This document shows, one piece after another, positions 28,178 to 35,958 of a DNA stretch of 64,000 bases. The stretch lies in contig NZ_JOBF01000025.1 in assembly GCF_000718635.1 (NCBI RefSeq), positions 1-64,000 of the forward strand. Direction: 5' to 3'. Numbering within the stretch: the stretch's first letter is position 1; every line of letters begins with the position of its first letter. This DNA is from Streptomyces varsoviensis (GTDB lineage: Bacteria > Actinomycetota > Actinomycetes > Streptomycetales > Streptomycetaceae). The position numbers and the translations under genes are program-made. The notes below the pieces were generated by a model that had not been told where the DNA came from, ran no database searches, and saw only the letters and a program-made list of their open reading frames with translations.

Positions 28178-28297
28178 CTACTCGGTTACGCGATGGAGCG
28201 ATCGAACGCCCGCATGCCTGCTCGGCTATTCGGTCACGCGGCTACTCGGCCAATCAGCTAGGCGGCTATTCGGCTATTTGGTCAGCCGGCTATTCGG
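28178..28297. repeat. Short CGGCTATTCGG repeat cluster
   Basis: CGGCTATTCGG at 28223-28233, 28263-28273 and 28287-28297, with variants at 28239-28249 (CTACTCGG) and 28271-28281 (TATTTGG) and a relic near 28178. The last copy covers the stop codon of the 28290 gene. These lie between the two paralogous membrane genes. Confidence 0.7.
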
Positions 28298-28781
28298 CCA
28301 CGCGCTTGGCGACCAGGTATCCCTCCGCCCCCGCCACGGCGTAGAAGGCGATGTCGTTCCTGCCGAGCATCTCGTGGCGCCAGTAGTCCACGACGGCGCC
28401 GAAGTGGTGCACCAGGGTGGCCAGGACGCCCGGCGGGTGGCCCATGGCATCGCTCGTCGCCTCGTTCATGTGCGTGGCGGCGGCGAGGAGTTGGGCGAGG
28501 AGGACGCCGAGCAGGGCCAGCAGGGTGCCGAGCGGCGCGAGCGCCGGGGCCCGGCCGCCGGCCTTGCCGAGGGCCGCGCCGACGAGCAGTCCGATCGCGA
28601 GCGCCCAGTAGCCGAGTTCATGGCCGTCCGGGCCGGCCAGCCCCTGGGCCCAGCCGAAGACGACGGCGACGAGGAGCGCGGTGGCGGCGCCCGCGACGAG
28701 GCCCCGCGCGGGCCGTCCCTCGGCCGCGGGGCGGGCGGGCGGCGGCGGAGCGGTCTCGGTTCGTGGTGCGGGCACGCTCAT
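28290..28781 (-). CDS. Membrane protein, paralogue B
   Basis: A 163-residue protein with a short Pro/Ala N-terminal tail and about four membrane segments (LVAGAATALLVAVVFGWAQG; GYWALAIGLLVGAALGKAGG; a Leu-rich segment LGTLLALLGVLLAQLL; terminal IAFYAVAGAEGYLVAKR). It aligns with the 27384-28019 product through GxALGKxGGR and the closing DxAFY...AxxGYxxAKxxA, but lacks its long Pro/Gln tail. ATG at 28781. Both proteins have a large loop between segments three and four with His/Asp residues (LVHHFGAVVDYWRHEM here, VVFDHFDILNRAWKEY there). Function unknown. Confidence 0.82.
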   Translation of the reverse strand: MSVPAPRTETAPPPPARPAAEGRPARGLVAGAATALLVAVVFGWAQGLAGPDGHELGYWALAIGLLVGAALGKAGGRAPALAPLGTLLALLGVLLAQLLAAATHMNEATSDAMGHPPGVLATLVHHFGAVVDYWRHEMLGRNDIAFYAVAGAEGYLVAKRVAE

Positions 28782-28869
28782 GACTTCGCACGCTAGCAGC
28801 GGCCAATGTCAGCAGGCGTCCGATGTGTGCGCCAAATAAACATTCGGGCATAGGGAATAATGGCAACTT

Positions 28870-30021
28870 ATGGCGCAAAGCAAGTCGTTCAACGGACGGG
28901 ACATGGGCATCGACCTCGGCACCGCGAACACGCTGGTGTACGTGCGGGGGAAGGGCGTGGTGCTCAACGAGCCATCGGTGGTCGCGGTGAACACCGCCGA
29001 CGGCGGGGTGCTCTCGGTCGGCTTCGAGGCGAGAGAGACCATCGGTCGCACGCCCTCGAACATCGTGGCCGTCCGCCCCCTGCGCGACGGCGTCATAGCC
29101 GACTTCGAGATAGCCGAGCGGATGCTCCGGCACTTCATCAAGCGGGTCACGGGCAACCGCCGGCTGGCGCGCCCGCGGGTCGTGGTCTGCGTGCCGTCGG
29201 GCATCACGGGCGTGGAGCGGCGCGCGGTCATCGAGGCGGCCGGCCGCGCCGGGGCCCGCCAGGTGCATCTCGTCGAGGAGCCGATGGCCGCGGCGATCGG
29301 CGCGGGGCTGCCGGTGAGCGAGCCGACCGGCTGCATGGTCGTCGACATCGGCGGCGGCACCACCGAGGTCGCGGTGATCTCGCTGGGCGGCATCGTGACG
29401 GCCCGTTCGGTACGGACCGCGGGCGACGCGATGGACGCCGCGATCATCTCGTACGTGAAGAAGGAGTACTCCCTCGCCATCGGCGAGCGGACCGCGGAGA
29501 CCCTCAAGATGAGCATCGGCTCCGCCACGGCCACCGGCTACTGGACTGCGGCGGGGCTCAGCGCCCTCGCCGAGCAGTTGGAGAAGAACGACGGCCTCTC
29601 CGACGACAACGGCGACCCCGAGGACACCCAGGGCCTGCTGCCCCCGGACCGCTGCACCATCCGCGGCCGCGACCAGGTCAGCGGCCTGCCCAAGACCCTG
29701 GAGCTGACGGCGGACGAGGTGCGGCACGCGCTGGTCGAGCCCGTGGACACCATCGTCGCGGCGGTCCGTCAGACGCTCGACGAGACCCCGCCGGAGCTGG
29801 CCGGCGACATCATGGACCGCGGCATCGTGCTGACCGGCGGCGGGGCGCTGCTGCGCGGTCTGGACGTGCGGCTCAGCAAGGAGCTGGACATCCCCGTGCT
29901 GGTGGCCGACGAGCCGCTGGACTGCGTGGCGGTGGGCACCGGCCGGTGTGTCGAGGACTTCGCGTCGCTCAAGACGGTCCTGGACGCGCAACCGCAGCGG
30001 CTGCTGGCGGCCGGTCGCTGA
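28870..30021 (+). CDS. mbl: MreB/Mbl-like actin homologue
   Basis: Bacterial actin-family protein that organises cell-wall synthesis; in Streptomyces such proteins serve aerial hyphae and spore walls. The 383-residue product has phosphate-1 [40 protein letters not shown], phosphate-2 [19 protein letters not shown], and the adenosine motif [14 protein letters not shown]. An insertion of about 40 residues (about 220-262, containing [15 protein letters not shown]) separates LKMSIGSA from [16 protein letters not shown], which are close together in typical MreB. No Shine-Dalgarno is evident; GAATAAT at 28855-28861 may be a -10 box giving a very short leader. mreCD genes are not adjacent, so Mbl rather than MreB is the better name. 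Confidence 0.88.
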   Translation: MAQSKSFNGRDMGIDLGTANTLVYVRGKGVVLNEPSVVAVNTADGGVLSVGFEARETIGRTPSNIVAVRPLRDGVIADFEIAERMLRHFIKRVTGNRRLARPRVVVCVPSGITGVERRAVIEAAGRAGARQVHLVEEPMAAAIGAGLPVSEPTGCMVVDIGGGTTEVAVISLGGIVTARSVRTAGDAMDAAIISYVKKEYSLAIGERTAETLKMSIGSATATGYWTAAGLSALAEQLEKNDGLSDDNGDPEDTQGLLPPDRCTIRGRDQVSGLPKTLELTADEVRHALVEPVDTIVAAVRQTLDETPPELAGDIMDRGIVLTGGGALLRGLDVRLSKELDIPVLVADEPLDCVAVGTGRCVEDFASLKTVLDAQPQRLLAAGR

Positions 30022-30095
30022 AGGGGGCCGTAACGGGTGCCGGGGGTGGCGGGCTTCTGAGGCGGGCCGGGGTTCGGTGCGGGCCGGGTCGGGGG

Positions 30096-31358
30096 TCAGA
30101 GGCGGTGCGCCGCGCCCGCGGGGCTCGCTCCGCGGGTGTCCAGCAGGAGCTGCGCCTTCACGGCCAGCCCTTGGAGGTCGTACGTGCGGTGCTGCTGGAG
30201 CAGCACGGTGAGGTCGGCGTCGGCCGCCGCCTCGTACAGGAAGTCCGCGCGCGGTACGGGCCGCCCCAGCACGCTCCACTGCGGCACGTGCGGATCGTGG
30301 TAGCTGACCTGCGCCCCCAGCTCCATGAGCCGGGAGGCGATCTCCCGCGCGGGTGAGCCCTCCTGGTCGGCGATGTCGGCCTTGTAGCTGACGCCGAGCA
30401 GCAGCACCCGCGCGCCGCGCGCGGACTTGCCGTGCTCGTTGAGGAGGGTGGCGCAGCGCTGGATGATGTAGCGCGGCATCCGCCCGTTGACCTCCTGCGC
30501 CAGTTCGACCATGCGCAGCGGGTGGCCGAGGCTGCGGCCCTGGTAGGAGAGGTAGTTGGGGTCGATGGGGACGCCGTGGCCGCCGACGCCGGGGCCGGGG
30601 CGGAACGCCTGGAAGCCGAAGGGCTTGGTCTCCGCGCACCGTACGACGTCCCACAGGTCGACGCCGATGTCGTTGCAGAAGACGGCCATCTCGTTGGCGA
30701 GCGCGATGTTGACGTGCCGGTAGTTGGACTCCAGGACCTTGACGGTCTCGGCCTCGCGGGGGCCCCGGGCCCGTACGACCTTGTCGCAGAGGCGGCCGTA
30801 GAAGGCGGCGGCGGCTTCGGTGCAGGCGGGGGTGAGGCCGCCGATGACCTTGGGCGTGTCGCCGTAGCCGTACGCGCGGTTGCCGGGGTCGAGGCGGCTG
30901 GGCGAGTAGGCGAGGTGGAAGTCGCGCCCGGCGCGCAGCCCGGAGCCCTGCTCCAGGATGGGGCGCAGGAATTCCTCCGTGGTCCCCGGGTAGGCGGTGG
31001 ACTCCAGGAGAACAGTGGTGTGCGGGCGCAGCCGGGCGGCCAGGGTGTGCGCGGCGTCGCCGACGGCGCGCAGGTCCAGCGACCGGTCCTCGCCCAGGGG
31101 CGTGGGCGCGCAGATCACGGCCGTGTGGACGCGGCCCAGCTCGGCGTCCTCGGCGGTGGTGCGGAAGCCTCCGGAGAGCATCCGGCGGATCTCCGAGGCG
31201 GTGAGCGAGCCGTCCACGGGCGGCCGGCCGGCTTGGAGGTCCGCGATGACGCGCGGGTCGGGGTCGTAGCCGACGGTGTTCACTCCGGCGGCGGTAGCGG
31301 CCTGGGCGAGGGGGAGGCCGAGATGGCCGAGGCCGATGACGGCGAGATCTGCGGGCAT
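30096..31358 (-). CDS. Nucleotide-sugar dehydrogenase family protein lacking catalytic Cys
   Basis: UDP-glucose/GDP-mannose dehydrogenase superfamily, closest in pattern to UDP-N-acetyl-hexosamine 6-dehydrogenases (WbpA type), 420 residues. The N-terminal Rossmann motif is IGLGHLGLPLA (8-18), with LLESTAYPGTTEEFLRPILE in the middle and VKVLESNYRHVNIALANEMA carrying the conserved Lys. The substrate Glu of SPER is Ser154 (SPSRLDPGN). The thiol-loop GPGxGGHC(I/V)PxDP is GPGVGGHGVPIDP, so Gly262 replaces the nucleophilic Cys. The ring of residues for two-step oxidation is incomplete; the protein may be inactive, do a partial reaction, or have another role. Convergent with the mbl-like gene, divergent from glpD. 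Confidence 0.88.
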   Translation of the reverse strand: MPADLAVIGLGHLGLPLAQAATAAGVNTVGYDPDPRVIADLQAGRPPVDGSLTASEIRRMLSGGFRTTAEDAELGRVHTAVICAPTPLGEDRSLDLRAVGDAAHTLAARLRPHTTVLLESTAYPGTTEEFLRPILEQGSGLRAGRDFHLAYSPSRLDPGNRAYGYGDTPKVIGGLTPACTEAAAAFYGRLCDKVVRARGPREAETVKVLESNYRHVNIALANEMAVFCNDIGVDLWDVVRCAETKPFGFQAFRPGPGVGGHGVPIDPNYLSYQGRSLGHPLRMVELAQEVNGRMPRYIIQRCATLLNEHGKSARGARVLLLGVSYKADIADQEGSPAREIASRLMELGAQVSYHDPHVPQWSVLGRPVPRADFLYEAAADADLTVLLQQHRTYDLQGLAVKAQLLLDTRGASPAGAAHRL

Positions 31359-31415
31359 GGCGTCGTGCCGTCCTTCCCGAGGCGATTCCGGATGGCGTGA
31401 ATTCAGACTAAGCGG

Positions 31416-31431
31416 AAATATGACTCATATT
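31416..31431. promoter_or_regulatory. AT-rich palindrome in the sugar-dehydrogenase/glpD gap
   Basis: AATATGA-C-TCATATT at 31417-31431, perfect 7-bp arms around one base, 59 bp upstream of the minus-strand gene and 122 bp upstream of glpD. The 13-mer AAATATGACTCAT (31416-31428) recurs exactly upstream of whiD, so a shared regulator is possible. Confidence 0.6.
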
Positions 31432-31552
31432 CAGTATTGGACGGTGGCATTGACCCGGTGTTGCCAAGCCGGGTGAAGCCTGGTCGCGCGCCCCCGACGC
31501 GGACAGAATCGTCGGACGGGGGAGCGCGGGCCCGATCCCACGGGAGGCAGTG

Positions 31553-33259
31553 GTGAGGACAGCGACACTCGGCCCGGTCGAGCGCGGCGAGGCGCTCGCC
31601 CGGATGGCGGAGCGCGAACTGGACGTGCTGGTCGTCGGCGGCGGCGTCGTCGGCGCGGGCACCGCCTTGGACGCGGCCACCCGCGGACTGGCGACCGGGC
31701 TCGTCGAGGCCCGCGACTGGGCGGCGGGCACCTCCAGCCGCTCCAGCAAGCTCATCCACGGCGGACTGCGCTACCTGGAGATGCTCGACTTCGCGCTCGT
31801 CCGGGAGGCGCTCAAGGAGCGCGGGCTGCTGCTGGAGCGGATCGCCCCCCACCTGGTCCGCCCGGTGCCCTTCCTCTACCCCCTCCAGCACAAGGCGTGG
31901 GAACGGTTCTACGCCGGCTCGGGCGTCGCCCTCTACGACGCCATGTCCATCTCCTCGGGCCACGGCCGCGGTCTGCCCACCCACCGCCACCTCACCCGCA
32001 AGCACGCCCTGCGCGTCGCGCCCTGCCTCAAGAAGGACGCCCTGGTGGGCGCCCTCCAGTACTACGACGCCCAGATGGACGACGCGCGCTACGTCGCGAC
32101 GATCGTCCGTACCGCCGCCGCCTACGGCGCGGACGTCGCCAACCGCGCGCGCGTGGTCGGCTTCCTGCGCGAGGGCGAACGGGTCGTCGGGGCCCGCGTG
32201 CACGACCTGGAACAGGGCGGCGAATTCGAGATCCGCGCCCGCCAGGTCGTCAACGCCACCGGCGTGTGGACGGACGACACCCAAGGGCTGATCGCGGAGC
32301 GCGGCCAGTTCCACGTACGGGCCTCCAAGGGCATCCACCTGGTGGTGCCCAAGGACCGCATCCACTCCACCACCGGGCTCATCCTGCGCACCGAGAAGAG
32401 CGTGCTGTTCGTCATCCCCTGGGGGCGGCACTGGATCGTCGGCACCACGGACACGGACTGGGACCTGGACAAGGCGCACCCCGCGGCGTCCAGCGCCGAC
32501 ATCGACTACCTCCTGGAACACGTCAACTCGGTCCTCTCCACGCCGCTCACCAGGGACGACGTGCAGGGCGTCTACGCCGGGCTGCGCCCGCTGCTGGCCG
32601 GCGAGTCGGACGCCACCAGCAAGCTCTCCCGCGAACACACCGTCGCGCACCCCGTCCCGGGCCTGGTGGTCGTGGCGGGCGGCAAGTACACGACGTACCG
32701 GGTGATGGCCAAGGACGCGGTGGACGAGGCGGTCCACGGCCTCGACCAGAAGGTCGCCGACTGCGTCACCGAGGACGTGCCGCTGATGGGCGCGGAGGGC
32801 TACAAGGCGCTCTGGAACACCCGGGCACGCATCGCGCAGCGCACCGGGCTGCATGTGGCGCGCGTGGAGCACCTGCTCAACCGGTACGGCTCGATGATCG
32901 ACGAGGTGCTGGAGCTCATCACCGCCGACCCCACGCTCGGTGAACCCTTGGCCGCGGCCGACGACTATCTGCGCGCCGAAGTCGTCTACGCCGCCTCGCA
33001 CGAGGGCGCGCGCCACCTCGACGACGTCCTCACCCGCCGTACGCGCGTCTCGATCGAGACCTTCGACCGGGGCACGCGCAGCGCGCGCGAGGCCGCCGAG
33101 CTGATGGCGCCGGTGCTCGGCTGGGACGAGGGCCAGATCGAGCGGGAGGTCGAGCACTACGAGAAGCGGGTGGAGGCCGAGCGCGAGTCGCAGCGGCAGC
33201 CCGACGACCTCACGGCGGACGCGGCACGGCTGGGGGCCCCGGACATCCAGCCCCGATGA
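31553..33259 (+). CDS. glpD: Glycerol-3-phosphate dehydrogenase (FAD, aerobic)
   Basis: Membrane-associated flavoprotein that oxidises sn-glycerol 3-phosphate to dihydroxyacetone phosphate and passes electrons to quinone. The 568-residue protein has the FAD dinucleotide motif DVLVVGGGVVGAGTALDAAT near the N-terminus, then SSRSSKLIHGGLRYLE, the GlpD signature, and GRHWIVGTTDTDW and GGKYTTYRVMAKDA in the substrate domain. A helical C-terminal domain contains HVARVEHLLNRYGSM. Of two adjacent GTG codons (31550, 31553), 31553 has the better spacing to GGGAGG (31542-31547). No glpK or glpF is adjacent. Confidence 0.95.
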   Translation: MRTATLGPVERGEALARMAERELDVLVVGGGVVGAGTALDAATRGLATGLVEARDWAAGTSSRSSKLIHGGLRYLEMLDFALVREALKERGLLLERIAPHLVRPVPFLYPLQHKAWERFYAGSGVALYDAMSISSGHGRGLPTHRHLTRKHALRVAPCLKKDALVGALQYYDAQMDDARYVATIVRTAAAYGADVANRARVVGFLREGERVVGARVHDLEQGGEFEIRARQVVNATGVWTDDTQGLIAERGQFHVRASKGIHLVVPKDRIHSTTGLILRTEKSVLFVIPWGRHWIVGTTDTDWDLDKAHPAASSADIDYLLEHVNSVLSTPLTRDDVQGVYAGLRPLLAGESDATSKLSREHTVAHPVPGLVVVAGGKYTTYRVMAKDAVDEAVHGLDQKVADCVTEDVPLMGAEGYKALWNTRARIAQRTGLHVARVEHLLNRYGSMIDEVLELITADPTLGEPLAAADDYLRAEVVYAASHEGARHLDDVLTRRTRVSIETFDRGTRSAREAAELMAPVLGWDEGQIEREVEHYEKRVEAERESQRQPDDLTADAARLGAPDIQPR

Positions 33260-33826
33260 ACGCCGACGGCGCGCGCCTCCCGCGTCACCCCGCCGCCGCG
33301 GCGGGGCGCGTCCCAGTTGTGCGGCCTCTGGTGGAACTCCGCCCTCAGAAGGGACTTTTGGGGCACCAAGGCGGCCGTCGCGCCTGCGATGTCCCGATAC
33401 CTGAGGGATCGCCGCCGAGCCGGACCGACGGTGGGAGCCCCCGTGGGCCGCCAGGGTGACGACCGCTCACCACCCCCTGCCCGTACGGAAACGGCGACCG
33501 CGCTACCGCTCGTACGGGCGGCATGGCAGCCTGGCCCGCCGTCGTCGGCCGGTTTCGATGAGCGCCTTGTCACAGCTCCCCGGCGCGCGCAACCGAACCG
33601 CCGCCCCTCCGCTCTTGACCAGGGAGCACGGTACGAATCCGGTGCCCGCCCGCGGCGCCGACGCCGGCGCGGCCGTGAGGACGGTGAGGCGCGCGAGACC
33701 GGCGTGGTCGCGGCGCGCCCATCGGGGCGGCACTCGGACCCTGGCCTTTCACCGGTCCGCGGATGAGAGACAATGGACGCTCTGCCAGGGTGGGTTGGTC
33801 GCAGAGCTGATTGCCAGAGGGGACGC
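33260..33826. other. Gene-free region upstream of the kinase
   Basis: No convincing gene on either strand. A stem CCCGTACG (33480-33487) / CGTACGGG (33511-33518) is present. A candidate kinase promoter is TTTCAC (33748-33753), then GACAAT (33769-33774) after 15 bp. The reading frames here have codon use unlike neighbouring genes and no domain. Confidence 0.45.
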
Positions 33827-35728
33827 ATGTCGGAGGCGGAAGAGACGCAGGGCACGACAGGGCGCCTCCTGGCTGGTCGGTACCGGCTCGGTGAGGTGCT
33901 CGGCCGGGGCGGCATGGGCACCGTCTGGCGGGCGCGCGACGAGACCTTGGGCCGTACGGTCGCGGTCAAGGAGCTGCGCTTCCCGTCGAACATCGACGAG
34001 GACGAGAAGCGCCGCCTGATCACCCGTACGCTGCGCGAGGCGAAGGCCATCGCCCGCATCCGCAGCAACGGCGCGGTCACGGTCTACGACGTCGTCGACG
34101 AGGACGACCGGCCGTGGATCGTCATGGAGCTGATCGAGGGCCGCTCGCTCGCCGACGCGATCCGGGAGGACGGACCGCTCCCCTGGAGACGGGCGGCCGA
34201 AGCCGGCCTCGCCATCCTCGACGTGCTGCGCGCGGCGCACCGCGAGGGCATCCTGCACCGCGACGTGAAGCCGTCGAACGTCCTGCTCGCCGATGACGGC
34301 CGCGTCGTCCTCACCGACTTCGGTATCGCACAGGTCGAGGGCGACCCCTCGGTCACCTCCACGGGCATGCTGGTCGGCGCCCCCTCGTACATCTCGCCGG
34401 AGCGGGCCCGCGGCCACAAGCCCGGCCCCCCGGCCGACCTGTGGTCCCTCGGCGGCCTGCTGTACGCGGCGGTGGAGGGCGTACCGCCGTACGACAAGGG
34501 TTCGGCCATAGCGACGCTCACCGCCGTGATGACCGAGCCGATGGAGCCGCCGAAGCACGCGGGGGCGCTGGAGGAGGTCATCTACGGCCTGCTCGCCAAG
34601 GACCCCGTGAAGCGGCTGGACGAGCCGGGGGCGCGGGCCCTGCTGACCGCGGCGGTCAACGCGCCCGAGGAGCAGGGGCGCGAGAACCCCGAGCCGCCCG
34701 TCGTCGAGCCGACGCGCGCGATGGCCCTGCCCCCGACCCCGCCCGCCTCCGCCTCCCCGTCGTCGAAGAGGAAGTCGGGACCCGGGTCGTCCTCCGGCGC
34801 GACCGGACCGCGGACCGGGGACGTGGCCGCGGAGCGCGTGCGCGGCGCGCTGAAGTCCGTACGCAACGCCGCGGCGTCCGCGACCGACGCGGCCAAGTCC
34901 AAGGCGCCCGGAACCACCGACCGCAACGGCTCGGCGGGCGCATCCGGCGGCGCGGGCCCGAGCATGCCGCCGCGCGCCTCCATCACGGACGTGGTGCCCA
35001 AGCGGACGCTCCTGGTGGTGGCCGTGGTCGTGGTGCTCGCCGTGGTCGGCACGGTGCTCGCCGTCGCCCTCAGCGGCGATGACGACGGCTCGGACAAGAG
35101 CGGCTCCGGCGCCAAGAACGGCAAGGCGGCATCCGCCGGCTCGGCCCCCGCGGCGGCCGGCGGCGCGAAGGACGAGAAGGGCACGGGGCAGCCGACCGTC
35201 TCGGCCTCCACCGACGACGCGGCCAGGAGGCCGGCCCGCACGGCGGGCGCGGACGGTCTGCCCGAGGGGTACGAACCAGTCAAGAACGGCGAGTACCACT
35301 TCAGCATCGCGATGCCCAAGGGCTGGAAGCAGACGGGCACCGCGGGCGAGCACTCCGGTGCCATATACAGCGCGGCGGGCGGTTTCCCGCGCCTCCAGGT
35401 CGATTTCGGCGCGCAGCCGCAGTCGGACGCGGCGGCGTCGTGGCACGCGGCGGAGAACGGCGCGCGGAACGGCGGCATGCCGGGCTATGAGGGCATCAGC
35501 ATCGCCCCCGTCGACAAGTGGCCAGGTCACGGCTATCCGACCGTCGCGGACTGGGTCTTCGAGCGGGACCAGAACGGCAAGCGGGTCCAGGTCGTCAACC
35601 GGGGCTTCAAGGTCGACGACAGCCATGGCTACGCCATCATGATCACTTGCGAGAAGGACAAGTGGAAGGACGCCCAGTGCCGGGAGCTGCGGGAGGCCGC
35701 TTTCGCCTCCTTCAAACCCGAGAGCTGA
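33827..35728 (+). CDS. Membrane Ser/Thr protein kinase
   Basis: Hanks-type receptor kinase, 633 residues. The kinase domain (19-285) is complete: glycine loop GRGGMGTV, catalytic Lys48 in VAVKEL, HRDVKPSN at 144-151 (Asp146), DFG at 164-166 and SPERARGH in the APE region. A Pro/Ser/Ala-rich juxtamembrane linker precedes one TM (about 393-415), then an extracellular Gly/Ser/Asp linker and a folded domain (about 483-633: EYHFSIAMPKGWKQTGT, GGFPRLQVDFG, MITCEKDKWKDAQC). This sensor domain is not PASTA and resembles lipoprotein/PsbP-like folds. The pseudokinase gene follows 230 bp downstream in the same direction; the two C-terminal domains share the PKGW/KDW-type opening, so they may be related. 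Confidence 0.93.
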   Translation: MSEAEETQGTTGRLLAGRYRLGEVLGRGGMGTVWRARDETLGRTVAVKELRFPSNIDEDEKRRLITRTLREAKAIARIRSNGAVTVYDVVDEDDRPWIVMELIEGRSLADAIREDGPLPWRRAAEAGLAILDVLRAAHREGILHRDVKPSNVLLADDGRVVLTDFGIAQVEGDPSVTSTGMLVGAPSYISPERARGHKPGPPADLWSLGGLLYAAVEGVPPYDKGSAIATLTAVMTEPMEPPKHAGALEEVIYGLLAKDPVKRLDEPGARALLTAAVNAPEEQGRENPEPPVVEPTRAMALPPTPPASASPSSKRKSGPGSSSGATGPRTGDVAAERVRGALKSVRNAAASATDAAKSKAPGTTDRNGSAGASGGAGPSMPPRASITDVVPKRTLLVVAVVVVLAVVGTVLAVALSGDDDGSDKSGSGAKNGKAASAGSAPAAAGGAKDEKGTGQPTVSASTDDAARRPARTAGADGLPEGYEPVKNGEYHFSIAMPKGWKQTGTAGEHSGAIYSAAGGFPRLQVDFGAQPQSDAAASWHAAENGARNGGMPGYEGISIAPVDKWPGHGYPTVADWVFERDQNGKRVQVVNRGFKVDDSHGYAIMITCEKDKWKDAQCRELREAAFASFKPES

Positions 35729-35958
35729 GCGACGGGCGCCGGGCCCTGCCCGAAATGGCTCACAGGGCGCGTACGAAGCGACGTACTGAGCCGTACGGTC
35801 CCCAGGGGGCGGCTGGGCACGTATCGTGAGAGCCCGTGGACCGTACGCAGCCACAAATAGCAGTGAAACGACCGCACTTGGCGATTGCTGACGGGGTCTG
35901 TTGAGGTCTCGTGCGATAGCTGGCGCGAGATGGTGAGTCTTGTGCTTGGGGAGGCGTC

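Noticed and set aside
28178..28297. CRISPR array suspected from the short CGGCTATTCGG repeats
   Set aside because: Repeats are too short and irregular, with no unique spacers of constant length and no cas genes.
33260..33826. Possible genes of about 100-150 residues on either strand upstream of the kinase
   Set aside because: No ribosome site with a domain, Arg-rich shadow-like composition, and no consistent codon-position GC pattern by eye.
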